Positions 10,286 to 18,610 are shown, counted from the first letter of the stretch. The stretch: 64,000 nt of DNA from Actinomycetales bacterium (GCA_017308515.1 JAFKEN010000013.1:1-64000), one strand, 5' to 3'. Notes: generated by a model not told the origin, from the sequence alone. Numbers and translations: made by a program.

Positions 10286-10974
10286 GCGCCGCCGCCACAC
10301 CCCGCCGCGGTGGGGGCTCGCGCTCGGCCGTGACCCAGCTGCGCGTCGGACGCCTGGTCAAGGCGCACGGCCTGAAGGGCGCCCTCAAGCTCGAGCTCTA
10401 CACCGACGACCCGGATCGCCGCTTCCAGCCCGGCGCCTCCTTCAGCCTGCAGGTGCCGGCGTCGAGCCCGTGGAAGGGCAAGACGATCACGCTGCGCGAG
10501 CTGCGCTTCTACAACGCCCACCCCGTCGCCTTCTTCGAGGGCGTCGACGACCGGGACGCCGCCGAGACCCTCGTGAAGGCGATCCTCTGGGTCGACCAGT
10601 CCACCGCGGAGGTCCCCGAGGAGAAGGACGCCTGGTACGACCACCAGCTGGTGGGCCTGCGCGCGCTGCGTGACGGGGCCGAGGTCGGCCGCGTGATCCG
10701 CGTCGACCACCTGCCGGCGCAGGATCTGCTCGTCGTCGCCGCGGGGGAGCGCGAGGTGCTCGTGCCCTTCGTCGCCGCCATCGTGCCCGAGGTCGACGTC
10801 GCGGGCGGCACCGTCACCCTGACCCCGCCGCTGGGCCTCTTCGAGGACGTGCCCGACGACGCGGGTGTCGACGCTCCCTCCTCGGACGCACGCTCCATCG
10901 ACAAGCCCTCCGCCGACGCGCCCTCCTCCGACGCACGCTCCATCGACAAGCCCTCCGCCGACGCGCCGGAGTGA
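10282..10974 (+). CDS. rimM: Ribosome maturation factor RimM
   Basis: 230 residues. The RimM N-domain begins TQLRVGRLVKAHGLKGALK near residue 17, and a PRC-barrel domain follows (KDAWYDHQLVGLRAL, DLLVVAAGEREVLVPFV). RimM binds S19 and helps mature the 30S head. I give the GTG at 10282, which overlaps the KH gene stop. A second in-frame GTG at 10330 would give the more usual N-terminus, so either may be used. The C-terminal tail is a 15-residue duplication of low-complexity sequence that is not part of the family fold. Confidence 0.93.
   Translation: MSAAATPRRGGGSRSAVTQLRVGRLVKAHGLKGALKLELYTDDPDRRFQPGASFSLQVPASSPWKGKTITLRELRFYNAHPVAFFEGVDDRDAAETLVKAILWVDQSTAEVPEEKDAWYDHQLVGLRALRDGAEVGRVIRVDHLPAQDLLVVAAGEREVLVPFVAAIVPEVDVAGGTVTLTPPLGLFEDVPDDAGVDAPSSDARSIDKPSADAPSSDARSIDKPSADAPE
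10867..10965 (+). repeat. 45-bp tandem duplication at the 3' end of rimM
   Basis: Two adjacent units encode DAPSSDARSIDKPSA twice, ending DAPE. The units are nearly identical at the DNA level, so the event is recent. Confidence 0.85.
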
Positions 10975-11042
10975 TCCCGCGGCGGTCTGAGGCGTTCGAT
11001 CGCGTCGATCTGGTCGGTGACGACTCGTCGCGCTCGGGGACA

Positions 11043-11060
11043 GTCCGCAACTCGGTACCC
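11043..11060 (-). repeat. Left inverted repeat bounding the DUF559 gene
   Basis: GTCCGCAACTCGGTACCC. Its reverse complement matches 17 of 18 bases at 12019-12036 on the other side of the gene. A third 12-bp copy, GGGTACCGAGTT, lies at 11100-11111 inside the gene's 3' end. Confidence 0.7.
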
Positions 11061-11076
11061 ACCCCGCGCTCGAGCA

Positions 11077-11949
11077 TCAGCGGTCGATGAGGCTGCGCCG
11101 GGTACCGAGTTCCGTGCGGCGCACGCCGCGCCATCGGTGCTCGCGGCGTCGCACGACATCGAGGATGGCCTCGACGAGCCCGTCGAGGTCGTCGATGACC
11201 TGCCGGTAGCTCGCGCGCATCACGAGATAGCCGCGACGTAGAAGCTGCCGGTCACGGCGCCGGTCGTTCTCGAAGCGGTTCGGGTCGCCGTGCCAGGCGT
11301 ATCCGTCGACCTCGACGACGAGTCGCTCGCCCACGAGGAAATCGACGCGACCGACCCCCGCGATCGTCACCTGGCTGCGGAAGCGAATCCGGTGTGCACG
11401 GAGGCGGAGACGGACGAGGCTCTCGATCCCGGATTCGGCCGCCCCGTCGACCAGTGCCCGCACAGCGCGCCCGCGCGGAGTCGACATCAGGATCTGGTCG
11501 ACCTCGGGTGCCGACAGGATTCCGCGCTGGAGCACTGAATCCACGGCCGCCACGAGTGTCTCCCGGTCGACGCACTGGACGGCCACCGCGAGAGCGACCT
11601 CGGGGGAGTCGACCCCGGGCCGTGCGCGCTCATGCGTCCAGTGGAGGCGCGCGTCGACGCGGCGGGGCACCGCGATGCCGGTGCCCACACGGACGTGGGT
11701 GAGATCGGACCGGATGACCCACGCTCCGTGCGACTCGAGCGCCGAGATGCAGCTGAGCCGGCCGCCGATGCGCGTCGCGTGCGCGAGGGATGGCGCGAGA
11801 TCGGGCGTGCCGTACCAGCCGCGTCGGAGTCGGACGAGCAGACCGTCGCGCAGGGCGCGCTCGATCTCACGCGAGCCGAGGCCGCGCGCCTGCAGCTCCG
11901 ACCGCGAGAGCGGCGTCGGCTGGGTGTCGCGCACGACGGGGCTCCGCAT
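11077..11949 (-). CDS. AbiEi-like winged-helix plus DUF559 nuclease-fold protein
   Basis: 290 residues. The N-terminal about 60 residues look like a winged-helix/AbiEi-antitoxin-type segment (SRSELQARGLGSREIERAL, LVRLRRGWYGTP). The middle is a helical region. The C-terminal about 100 residues match the DUF559 endonuclease-like fold: GRVDFLVGERLVVEVDGYAW, then FENDRRRDRQLLRRGYLVMR. This gives the acidic D, E-x-D and H residues of a restriction-type core. Such proteins are scattered as single accessory genes in Microbacteriaceae, with unknown function. The gene points against the surrounding operon and lies inside an approximately 1-kb segment bounded by inverted repeats, suggesting insertion as a unit. 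A CAGACT lies 6 nt before the ATG. Confidence 0.82.
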   Translation of the reverse strand: MRSPVVRDTQPTPLSRSELQARGLGSREIERALRDGLLVRLRRGWYGTPDLAPSLAHATRIGGRLSCISALESHGAWVIRSDLTHVRVGTGIAVPRRVDARLHWTHERARPGVDSPEVALAVAVQCVDRETLVAAVDSVLQRGILSAPEVDQILMSTPRGRAVRALVDGAAESGIESLVRLRLRAHRIRFRSQVTIAGVGRVDFLVGERLVVEVDGYAWHGDPNRFENDRRRDRQLLRRGYLVMRASYRQVIDDLDGLVEAILDVVRRREHRWRGVRRTELGTRRSLIDR

Positions 11950-12018
11950 CGCTCGAGTCTGGGATCGAAGTCGGTACCGGGGCGCAGTTCAGCGACCTCC
12001 GGTGGACGTCACCCGATC

Positions 12019-12036
12019 GGGTACCGAGTTGGGGAC
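12019..12036 (+). repeat. Right inverted repeat bounding the DUF559 gene
   Basis: GGGTACCGAGTTGGGGAC, the partner of the left copy at 11043-11060. Together they enclose 994 bp carrying only the DUF559 gene. No clear target-site duplication is visible outside them. Confidence 0.7.
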
Positions 12037-12042
12037 GGGAGG

Positions 12043-12119
12043 CGGACGCGAGGGGGCGAGGGGCGCAGACGCAAACCACGGAGGGGACGCGGACGCAAGG
12101 GGGCGAGGGGCGCAGACGC
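12043..12119 (+). repeat. Two 30-bp direct repeats in the trmD upstream gap
   Basis: Copies at 12043-12072 and 12090-12119 differ at one base and are separated by 17 bp. Further degenerate GGACGCGAG pieces follow to about 12190. The 274-bp gap 11950-12223 holds these repeats, the right inverted repeat and the trmD -10 element, and no gene. Confidence 0.75.
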
Positions 12120-12211
12120 GAGCCAGGTGGGCGAGGTGAACGCGCACCGGCGAGCAGACGCGGACGCGAGCGAGGGAGAGGAGGCGGACGCGCGCTCCCG
12201 ACCCGCACCCC

Positions 12212-12217
12212 TACCCT
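12212..12217 (+). promoter_or_regulatory. -10 element for trmD (leaderless)
   Basis: TACCCT ends 6 nt before the ATG at 12224. trmD is usually co-transcribed with rimM. The inserted DUF559 segment separates them here, so this promoter may compensate. Confidence 0.55.
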
Positions 12218-12223
12218 GGAGCC

Positions 12224-12940
12224 ATGCGGGTCGACGTCGTCACGATCTTCCCGGAGTTCTTCTCCGTGCTCGACGTCTCGCTCCTGGGCCGCGCGCGCCG
12301 CGCCGACCTGCTCGACGTGCGGGTCCACGACCTGCGCGACTGGACCCACGACCGCCACCGCACCGTCGACGACACCCCCGCCGGCGGCGGCGCGGGCATG
12401 GTGATGAAGCCGGAGCCCTGGGGCGAGGCGCTCGACGAGCTGCTCGCCGGCGCCGAGGGCGTCACCGTGCTCGTGCCGAGCCCGGCCGGCGAGCTGTTCC
12501 GCCAGCCGCTCGCCCGCGAGTTCGCGACCCGCGAGCGTCTCATCATCTGCTGCGGCCGCTACGAGGGCATCGACCAGCGCGTCGTCGAGCACGCGGAGAC
12601 CCGCCCCGAGGTCGCCGAGGTGCGCGAGGTGAGCCTGGGCGACTACGTGCTCAACGGCGGCGAGACGGCGGCGCTCGCGATGATCGAGGCGATCGGGCGG
12701 CTCATCCCGGGCGTCGTCGGCAACCCCGAGAGCCTCGTCGAGGAGAGCCACGAGGACGGCCTGCTCGAGTACCCGAGCTACACCAGGCCCGCCAGCTGGC
12801 GCGGCTTCGACATCCCGCCCGTGCTGCTGGGCGGCGACCACGGCGCCGTCGCGCGGTGGCGGCGCGAGCAGCAGGAGGAACGCACCCGCCGGATGCGCCC
12901 CGAACTCCTCGACCGCGACCCGGAGGCGCCCCATGCCTGA
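12224..12940 (+). CDS. trmD: tRNA (guanine-37 N1)-methyltransferase TrmD
   Basis: 238 residues with the SPOUT knot fold. It starts [13 protein letters not shown] and carries [18 protein letters not shown], the cofactor-binding [12 protein letters not shown], and [15 protein letters not shown]. TrmD methylates G37 of tRNAs from AdoMet and prevents +1 frameshifting. Key residues and length are normal. The stop overlaps the next gene's ATG by 8 bp. It is separated from rimM by the DUF559 segment, which breaks the usual rpsP-rimM-trmD-rplS operon. Confidence 0.97.
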   Translation: MRVDVVTIFPEFFSVLDVSLLGRARRADLLDVRVHDLRDWTHDRHRTVDDTPAGGGAGMVMKPEPWGEALDELLAGAEGVTVLVPSPAGELFRQPLAREFATRERLIICCGRYEGIDQRVVEHAETRPEVAEVREVSLGDYVLNGGETAALAMIEAIGRLIPGVVGNPESLVEESHEDGLLEYPSYTRPASWRGFDIPPVLLGGDHGAVARWRREQQEERTRRMRPELLDRDPEAPHA

Positions 12941-13022
12941 CCAGCCCGTGCCTGACCAGCCCGTGCCCGAGCACCCCGCGGCCGACCACCCCGTGCCCGA
13001 CCAGCCCGTGCCCGACCGGCCG
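12931..13022 (+). repeat. 15-bp tandem repeat across the trmD stop / next gene start
   Basis: Imperfect copies of GTGCCTGACCAGCCC run from the junction into the gene. The repeat contains the TGA used by trmD, so expansion happened precisely at the stop/start overlap. Confidence 0.7.
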
Positions 13023-13520
13023 GCGGCCGCCGCCCGGCCGGCTGCCGGCGCTCAGGCCGACGCGCCCCGACACCCCGCCCGCGACCCGTGGATCCTCGCG
13101 CAGTTCGCGCTCGCGGCGGCGCTCGCCGCGCTGAGCCTGCTCGGCGTGATCGCCTCGCTCGCCTTCGACGCGGTCGAGTTCACGTTCACGTTCCAGGGCG
13201 CGATCCAGGCCTTCGCGATCTTCCCCGGGCTCGTGCTCTCCCTCATCGTCAACGCGCTGCTGATGCGGGCGCACCGCGCGCGCGGCACGGGGATCACCCG
13301 CGTCGAGGCGGTGATGCTCGCCATCGAGTTCGCCCTCATCGCCCTGCTGCTGCTGTGCCACTTCTGGAGCGGTCCGGGCGGCGAGCTGTTCGGCATCGCG
13401 ATCCTCGCGTGGCCGGTGGCGATCGTGATCGCGGTGGCGGTCGGCGTCGTCGCGGGCGTGACGCTCGGCCGCCGTGCGGCCGGCGCGCCGGGGCCCGCCC
13501 CGGTCAGCCCCGCGCCGTGA
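12933..13520 (+). CDS. Small four-helix membrane protein, unknown function
   Basis: 195 residues. The first about 50 are a hydrophilic Pro/Asp/Gln tail made of a five-residue tandem repeat (PDQPV and variants such as PEHPA, PDRPA). After this come about four membrane helices (about 52-72, 82-105, 118-138, 145-170). I do not recognise the family with confidence; similar short DUF proteins follow trmD in related genomes. It overlaps trmD by 8 bp, implying coupling, and its last 17 bp overlap the 3' end of the convergent map gene. Confidence 0.75.
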   Translation: MPDQPVPDQPVPEHPAADHPVPDQPVPDRPAAAARPAAGAQADAPRHPARDPWILAQFALAAALAALSLLGVIASLAFDAVEFTFTFQGAIQAFAIFPGLVLSLIVNALLMRAHRARGTGITRVEAVMLAIEFALIALLLLCHFWSGPGGELFGIAILAWPVAIVIAVAVGVVAGVTLGRRAAGAPGPAPVSPAP

Positions 13521-14271
13521 GCACGAGCGGGCCGTCGTCGGTGATCGCGACGGTGTGCTCGCTGTGGGCGCCGCGGGATCCGTCGACGCTGCGCAGCGTC
13601 CAGCCGTCGTCGTCGGTGTAGATCTTGTCGGTGCCGCGCAGGAACCACGGCTCGATCGCGAACACCAGGCCGGCGCGCAGCGGCAGGCCGCGCTTGCGGC
13701 GGCCGTCGTTGGCGATGTGCGGGTCGCCGTGCATCTCGCGCCCGACGCCGTGCCCGCCGAAGTCGAGGTTGACCTTGAGACCCGCCGCGTGCGCGATCTC
13801 GCCGATCGCGGCGGAGATGTCGCCGATGCGGTTGCCGACGACCGCCGCGGCGATGCCGGCCTCGAGCGCGCGCTCGGTCACCTCGATGAGCTCGAGGTCC
13901 TCGTCGCGCGGCGTGCCGACGACGAACGACACGGCCGAGTCGGCGACCCAGCCGTCGACCGAGGCGGCGAAGTCGAGTGTGAGCAGGTCGCCGTCCTGCA
14001 GCCGGTAGCGGTGCGGCAGGCCGTGCAGCACGGCGTCGTTGACGGAGGTGCAGATGACCTTGCCGAAGGGGGAGCCGCCGAAGGAGGGGTGGTAGTCGAT
14101 GTAGCAGCTCTCGGCGCCGCGCTCGCGGATCATCCGGTGGGCGAGGGCGTCGAGGTCGAGCAGGTCGACGCCGACGTCGGCCGCCGCGCGGGTCGCCTCG
14201 AGCACGGAGGCCACGAACGCGCCCGCGGCGCGCATCTCCTGGATCTCGGCGGGCGTGCGCAACTCGATCAT
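13504..14271 (-). CDS. map: Type I methionine aminopeptidase
   Basis: 255 residues with the pita-bread fold. Metal ligands are visible in [20 protein letters not shown] (two Asp), [13 protein letters not shown] (His), FAIEPWF (Glu) and EHTVAI (Glu). It removes the initiator methionine from nascent proteins co-translationally. The length matches bacterial MetAP without the SH3-binding extension. It is a single minus-strand gene inside the plus-strand trmD-rplS block, and its 3' end overlaps the preceding membrane-protein gene by 17 bp. Confidence 0.95.
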   Translation of the reverse strand: MIELRTPAEIQEMRAAGAFVASVLEATRAAADVGVDLLDLDALAHRMIRERGAESCYIDYHPSFGGSPFGKVICTSVNDAVLHGLPHRYRLQDGDLLTLDFAASVDGWVADSAVSFVVGTPRDEDLELIEVTERALEAGIAAAVVGNRIGDISAAIGEIAHAAGLKVNLDFGGHGVGREMHGDPHIANDGRRKRGLPLRAGLVFAIEPWFLRGTDKIYTDDDGWTLRSVDGSRGAHSEHTVAITDDGPLVLTARG

Positions 14272-14278
14272 GGTGTCG

Positions 14279-14284
14279 AGCCTA
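14279..14284 (-). promoter_or_regulatory. -10 element for map (leaderless)
   Basis: On the minus strand TAGGCT ends 7 nt before the ATG at 14271. Confidence 0.55.
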
Positions 14285-14491
14285 GGCGCCGCGGTCGCCG
14301 GGCACCGCGTCGATCGCTGCGGTCCCCCGCCGCCTCGACTCGCGCATCCCCCCGCGATCTGGCATCATTGCTCCTTGTGCCTGGGCGGGGACCTGCCTCA
14401 GGGGGATCGAACCCGACCCGGCCGGAACCATCAGACTTCCACCCACCGTCCGCGGCCGCGTCCTGAGGCGCCCGCAGAGAGCGACACCTCC

Positions 14492-14839
14492 ATGCACATC
14501 CTCGACGCCGTCGACGCGGCCTCGCTGCGTTCCGACATCCCCGACTTCCGCCCCGGCGACACCGTCAAGGTGCACGTCAACATCATCGAGGGCACCCGCT
14601 CCCGCATCCAGGTCTTCCAGGGTGTCGTCATCGGCCGCTCGGGCGAGGGCGTGCGCGAGACCTTCACGGTGCGCAAGGTGAGCTTCCAGGTCGGTGTCGA
14701 GCGCACCTTCCCCGTGCACTCGCCGGTCATCGACCACATCGAGGTCGTCACCCGCGGTGACGTGCGCCGCGCGAAGCTGTACTACCTGCGCGAGCTTCGC
14801 GGCAAGAAGGCGAAGATCAAGGAGAAGCGCGAGAGCTGA
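14492..14839 (+). CDS. rplS: 50S ribosomal protein L19
   Basis: 115 residues of standard bL19 ([59 protein letters not shown]). It forms an intersubunit bridge at the 30S-50S interface. The start is the ATG at 14492; an in-frame upstream extension is non-coding leader. The gap back to map (220 bp) holds the promoter and a leader, with CATCAT at about 14364-14369 as a weak -10 candidate. The C-terminal [10 protein letters not shown] is normal. A strong hairpin follows. Confidence 0.96.
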   Translation: MHILDAVDAASLRSDIPDFRPGDTVKVHVNIIEGTRSRIQVFQGVVIGRSGEGVRETFTVRKVSFQVGVERTFPVHSPVIDHIEVVTRGDVRRAKLYYLRELRGKKAKIKEKRES

Positions 14840-14891
14840 GCTCCGCGCCGGGCGCGGCGGTCGACTCCGACGTCAGCGCCTCCGGACTTCC

Positions 14892-14926
14892 TCGAGCCCG
14901 GTCCGCACGTCGCGGGCCGGGCTCGA
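14892..14926 (+). terminator. Terminator of rplS
   Basis: A perfect 10-bp stem, TCGAGCCCGG / CCGGGCTCGA, with a 15-nt loop, lies 52 nt after the rplS stop and before the lepB promoter. As often in high-GC actinobacteria there is no U-tract. Confidence 0.6.
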
Positions 14927-14938
14927 TCCGTCCTCGCT

Positions 14939-14944
14939 TAGGCT
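14939..14944 (+). promoter_or_regulatory. -10 element for lepB-rnhB
   Basis: TAGGCT lies 25 nt before the ATG at 14970. A GGGGAG ribosome site lies between, so the transcript has a short leader. Confidence 0.5.
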
Positions 14945-14969
14945 GAAGCCGCCGAAATCACGGGGAGCC

Positions 14970-15764
14970 ATGTCCGATCCGACCGCCCGCGAGGCCCGTC
15001 CGCAGCCGGACGGCTCCGCCGCCTACACCACGCGTTCGTCGCGCCGTCGCGCCGAGCACGACACGCGTCGTCGCGGCTGGCTGACGTTCCTGCGCGACGT
15101 CGTCGTGATCGTCGTCGCGGCGGTCATCATCTCGGCGCTCATCCAGAACTTCCTGATCCGGTCGTTCTACATCCCCTCGGCGTCGATGGAGAACACGCTC
15201 CAGATCAACGACCGCATCATCGTCAACCGGCTGCAGCCGAGCCTCAGCCCGATCGAGCACGGCGACATCGTGGTGTTCCGCGATCCGGGCGGCTGGCTCG
15301 ACCCGAACCTCATCCCGGCGCCCGAGCAGAACGGCCTGCTCTCCGTGATCGACCAGGTGCTCGGCTTCGTCGGCCTGACGGCGCCCGACAGCGGCGAGCA
15401 CCTCGTGAAGCGCGTCATCGGCCTGCCCGGCGACGAGGTCGCGTGCTGCAACACCCTCGGTCAACTGACGGTCAACGGCGTGCCGATCGACGAGAGCCCC
15501 TACGTGCTGCTGCCCGCCGGAGAGACCCGCGCCTCGGGGATCGACTTCGACGTCGTCGTGCCGCCGGATTCGCTCTGGGTGATGGGTGACAACCGCTACG
15601 ACTCCGCCGACTCGCGCCTCAATCAGGACACCCCGAGCAAGGGCTTCGTGCCGTTCTCCTCGGTGGTGGGCCGCGCGGTCGTGATCAGCTGGCCGATCGA
15701 CCGCTGGACCTGGCTCGACGACTACCCGTCCGTCTTCGCGGGGGTCGAGTCGGGGGAGCCGTGA
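14970..15764 (+). CDS. lepB: Signal peptidase I (Ser/Lys type)
   Basis: 264 residues. The cytoplasmic N-terminus (about 35 residues) is followed by one membrane helix (about 38-60) and the extracytoplasmic catalytic domain. The nucleophile is Ser72 in PSASMENTL and the general base is Lys147 in VKRVIGLPGDEV. The C-terminal box MGDNRYDSADSR is intact. It cleaves ordinary Sec and Tat signal peptides. The stop overlaps the rnhB GTG (GTGA). A second signal peptidase of a different catalytic class is encoded at 48879. Confidence 0.95.
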   Translation: MSDPTAREARPQPDGSAAYTTRSSRRRAEHDTRRRGWLTFLRDVVVIVVAAVIISALIQNFLIRSFYIPSASMENTLQINDRIIVNRLQPSLSPIEHGDIVVFRDPGGWLDPNLIPAPEQNGLLSVIDQVLGFVGLTAPDSGEHLVKRVIGLPGDEVACCNTLGQLTVNGVPIDESPYVLLPAGETRASGIDFDVVVPPDSLWVMGDNRYDSADSRLNQDTPSKGFVPFSSVVGRAVVISWPIDRWTWLDDYPSVFAGVESGEP

Positions 15765-16534
15765 CCTCGGTGGAGGTGACGGCGGCCGGCGTTCCCGGCG
15801 GCGCGCCCGCGCCCCCCGCCACGGCGCGGCGGGCCGCGAGCGCACGCAGCGCGCCCTCCGCGACGCCGACCCTCCGCCACGAGCGCGCCCTGCTGCGTGA
15901 GGGGGCGACGGTCGTACTGGGCGTCGACGAGGTCGGGCGCGGCGCCATCGCCGGCCCGGTCGCCGTCGGGGTGGCGGCCGTCACCCTCGAGCACGGCACC
16001 GCCCCCGCGGGACTGCGCGACTCGAAGCTGCTGGCCGAGCCGCGGCGCGAGCAGCTGCAGCCGCGGGTCGCGCGCTGGGCGCCGCACTCGGCGGTCGGCC
16101 TCGCCGAGGTGGCCGAGGTCGAGAGCGTCGGGATCATCGCCGCGCTCGGCCTCGCCGCGAGCCGCGCGCTCGCCGCGGTGCACGATCTCGGCCTCGGGTT
16201 CGACGGCGCGGTGGTGCTGCTCGACGGGTCCCACGACTGGCTGAGCCCCGTGCTGCGGGGAACCCCGCTCGGCGGTTCGGTGCGAGTGGTGACCCGGGTC
16301 AAGGCCGACCGCACGTGCGCGGCCGTGGCGGCGGCATCCGTGCTGGCGAAGGTGCACCGCGACCGGCTGATGATCCAGGCGCACGACACGGCGCCCGACT
16401 ACCTCTGGGCGAGCAACAAGGGCTACGCGAGCGCCGAGCACTACGCCGCGATCGACCGCCTCGGGCCGCACGCGCTGCACCGTGTCAGCTGGCTGCGAAC
16501 GGCGGTTCCGCTCGACGGTCTCGAGGCGGTCTGA
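15761..16534 (+). CDS. rnhB: Ribonuclease HII
   Basis: 257 residues. The catalytic DEDD set begins with VLGVDEVGRGAIAGPVAVG (about 50-68). RDSKLL-like (LRDSKLLAEPRR) and the later DGSHDWLSP and KVHRDRLM blocks are present. RNase HII cuts RNA from RNA-DNA hybrids and single ribonucleotides in DNA. An approximately 40-residue Ala-rich N-terminal extension precedes the domain if translation starts at the coupled GTG; no internal start is better supported. It is translationally coupled to lepB. Confidence 0.95.
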   Translation: MTSVEVTAAGVPGGAPAPPATARRAASARSAPSATPTLRHERALLREGATVVLGVDEVGRGAIAGPVAVGVAAVTLEHGTAPAGLRDSKLLAEPRREQLQPRVARWAPHSAVGLAEVAEVESVGIIAALGLAASRALAAVHDLGLGFDGAVVLLDGSHDWLSPVLRGTPLGGSVRVVTRVKADRTCAAVAAASVLAKVHRDRLMIQAHDTAPDYLWASNKGYASAEHYAAIDRLGPHALHRVSWLRTAVPLDGLEAV

Positions 16535-16549
16535 GCGGGGCCCGACGCG

Positions 16550-16555
16550 TAGACT
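16550..16555 (+). promoter_or_regulatory. -10 element for the DUF2469 gene (leaderless)
   Basis: TAGACT ends 7 nt before the ATG at 16563. Confidence 0.55.
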
Positions 16556-16562
16556 CGCCGCG

Positions 16563-16886
16563 ATGGACGAGGACGAGTTCGAGGACTACGACCGCGAGGT
16601 CGAGCTGGCCCTCTACCGCGAGTACCGCGACGTGGTGGGGCAGTTCAAGTACGTCGTCGAGACGGAGCGGCGCTTCTACCTCGCCAACGAGGTCAGCCTC
16701 GAGCGCAAAGACACCGAGCACGACTTCTACTTCGAGCTCACCATGAACGACGTGTGGGTGTGGGACGTCTACCGCGCCGACCGCTTCGTCAAGAGCGTGC
16801 GGGTGCTCACCTTCAAGGACGTCAACGTCGAGGTGCGCGGCGAGAAGGATCTGGAGCTCCCCAAGGAGCTCGCGATCGACGAGTAG
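16563..16886 (+). CDS. DUF2469 family protein
   Basis: 107 residues, acidic, with a mixed alpha/beta pattern and conserved DYDREVELALYREYRDVV and ANEVSLERKD. This family is almost confined to Actinobacteria and always sits between rnhB and yraN. The function is unknown. It is complete and has a leaderless promoter. In this genome the usual next gene, yraN, is displaced about 2.3 kb by a VOC gene and an A/T-richer insert. Confidence 0.93.
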   Translation: MDEDEFEDYDREVELALYREYRDVVGQFKYVVETERRFYLANEVSLERKDTEHDFYFELTMNDVWVWDVYRADRFVKSVRVLTFKDVNVEVRGEKDLELPKELAIDE

Positions 16887-16939
16887 GCCGCGACACCCGC
16901 GCTCTGGCTGCGGGGGCGTCGGCCTGCCACGCTGAGCGC

Positions 16940-17293
16940 ATGGAACGCGTGCTCGGCATCGGCGGCTACTTCCTGCGCGCGCAGGACGCGGCCGCGCTGC
17001 TCGCCTGGTACCGCGACGTGCTCGGCATGCAGCTCGGCGAGTGGGGCGAGTGGATGCCGGAGCCGGGCCCGACGATCGTCGCCACCTTCGAGGCCGACAG
17101 CGACTATCTCGGCCGCCGCGAGCAGCAGACGATGCTCAACTTCCGGGTGCGCGACCTCGACGCCATGCTCACGCAGGTGCGCGCGGCGGGCGGGGTCGTG
17201 CTCGACGAGGTGCAGGAGATGGACGGGGTCGGCCGCTTCGGGTGGGTCGTCGACCCCGAGGGCACGCGCGTGGAGCTCTGGCAGCCGGTGTGA
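16940..17293 (+). CDS. VOC family (glyoxalase-like) protein
   Basis: 117 residues with the vicinal-oxygen-chelate fold: ERVLGIGGYFLRAQDAAALL, WYRDVLGM, then NFRVRDLDAMLTQVRAAGG and the terminal DPEGTRVELWQP. The last Glu is the usual metal ligand; the first-strand His of true glyoxalases is replaced. The role cannot be inferred (detoxification, resistance or a binding protein are all possible). It lies between the conserved DUF2469 gene and the island edge, so it may be an accessory gene. Confidence 0.85.
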   Translation: MERVLGIGGYFLRAQDAAALLAWYRDVLGMQLGEWGEWMPEPGPTIVATFEADSDYLGRREQQTMLNFRVRDLDAMLTQVRAAGGVVLDEVQEMDGVGRFGWVVDPEGTRVELWQPV

Positions 17294-17420
17294 TGCGGGC
17301 CGGGCGCGGGCGCGGCGCGTCGGGCGACCCGAGCCCGTTGGGCGACGCGGCTCGTCTCCTCCCCAGTAGTCGCGGGCGGGGAGGGACCACCGCCGCCCGC
17401 CTCGAGCTTCGCACGGCGGC

Positions 17421-17462
17421 GGCGGGTTCGAATCCTCCGGACCTAGTCCGGGGGCTCCACCA
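17421..17462 (+). other. tRNA/tmRNA 3'-end-like remnant at an island edge
   Basis: The sequence has a T-loop signature (GGTTCGAATCC) and ends GGGGCTCCACCA, the form of a tRNA or ssrA 3' end with encoded CCA. The spacing between T-loop and acceptor is too long (an internal palindrome CCGGAC-CTA-GTCCGG intrudes), and no D-arm or anticodon arm lies upstream. It is therefore not a complete gene. Base composition drops right after it, as at an integration site. The rest of the 258-bp gap 17294-17551 shows nothing else. Confidence 0.4.
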
Positions 17463-17551
17463 GGGAGCAAGTGCTTCATAGTTTCGAGCGCCGCATACGC
17501 GCCATGAGCGACGACGGCGATGAGATCCTGTTTCGAATCGACTGCATCGAA

Positions 17552-18610
17552 TCAAGGCGCAGGGTCAGCGGGCGAACCGCCCACCTCCTCATCCTTCGGC
17601 CCCTCGAGTGCGCGCAATAGCGCGTCATATTGAGCTTGCAGCCGATCGATCTCCGCCTCGGTGTATTCCGTTCCAGGCGGGAACTCAGGGTCAAGATCGA
17701 CAGTAAGCACGGACCGAGGCACCTTGACCAGGAATCTAGCTCTGAGAAAAATCAGGAGGAGCGCCAGGACGCAGAGGATCGCCGCGACGACGATGACCGA
17801 CACAGCACCGGCTACCAGTCCGTCGCCGCCCATCCGAACGTCAGTCGCGAACGCTTGCTGTCCTTCGACCGTCGACAGCGCATATTTTGACGGATCTAGA
17901 GGACCTGGGTTGCCGCCCGAGAGGGCGAGGACCCCTGCAGCTATAGCGACGAAAATGAGGCTCACTGCGAGTATGATCGCCGGGGCAATTCCGGGGAATG
18001 GACTTAGGCGTCCAGGAAACAGGTCGAAGCGAAGTCGCTTGTACCAGGGTTGTCGTCCAAAACGGAGCGCTCTTGGTCGCATGTCCGAAAGTCGAGGCTT
18101 GAGTATGTCGGTCCCAGGTATTGATCCGAGGAGCTCCACCGGCCGGTCACCGACGTGAAGGACTTCTAGAATCGCGCCATCGCCTCGATCGAGCACCTCA
18201 AACTCAATATGCTGAGTTGCTTCCATGGGGGTGATCGAAAGCCCAATCTCTCGACGCGACATCGAGATCAACCGAACCTGCAAAATCTCGTCGTCTACGT
18301 CGATTGGGGCGAGTCTGAGCGGATCCGTGTCCAAGAGCGATGATCGGCGCACTGGGTCGCCATCGGCGAGCCAGAACCCGATGTAGCTGCGAGACACCCG
18401 CTTGAGTTCGCGTTGGCCGAAACGTATCTGGAGCCCACCGCGCAGGATCCAATCTCCGGGCGGAACCACCTGATCAAAGTTCCAAGCAACCGCCAGTTTC
18501 GGTCGCTTCCGATTCCGTCGTCCTACTAGGAAGGCAATGACGATGCCGGCGGCGGCAAGGACGACGCCGACGATTGTGAAACCGAGCGACAGATCAATTT
18601 CGGGGGTCAC
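17552..18610 (-). CDS. Unrecognised three-helix membrane protein on an A/T-richer insert
   Basis: 352 residues from a GTG. It has a membrane helix near the N-terminus (about 9-29, followed by GRRNRKRP), a soluble beta-rich middle about 35-200, then two helices (about 205-230 and 265-290, the latter ending LLIFLRARFLVK). The C-terminus is acidic with a short helix (TEAEIDRLQAQYDALLRAL). I do not recognise the family. Codon use is clearly different from neighbours (many A/T-ending codons), which supports acquisition by transfer. No integrase, toxin or restriction gene accompanies it in the remaining island. Confidence 0.65.
   Translation of the reverse strand: MTPEIDLSLGFTIVGVVLAAAGIVIAFLVGRRNRKRPKLAVAWNFDQVVPPGDWILRGGLQIRFGQRELKRVSRSYIGFWLADGDPVRRSSLLDTDPLRLAPIDVDDEILQVRLISMSRREIGLSITPMEATQHIEFEVLDRGDGAILEVLHVGDRPVELLGSIPGTDILKPRLSDMRPRALRFGRQPWYKRLRFDLFPGRLSPFPGIAPAIILAVSLIFVAIAAGVLALSGGNPGPLDPSKYALSTVEGQQAFATDVRMGGDGLVAGAVSVIVVAAILCVLALLLIFLRARFLVKVPRSVLTVDLDPEFPPGTEYTEAEIDRLQAQYDALLRALEGPKDEEVGGSPADPAP

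Noticed and set aside
11632-13134. Long plus-strand frame across the DUF559 gene and trmD
   Set aside because: It is antisense to one real gene and out of frame with trmD; the composition is Arg-rich junk.
17387-17462. Complete tRNA or tmRNA gene
   Set aside because: Only the T-loop and CCA end are present; spacing is wrong and no D-arm, anticodon arm or tmRNA tag frame lies upstream.
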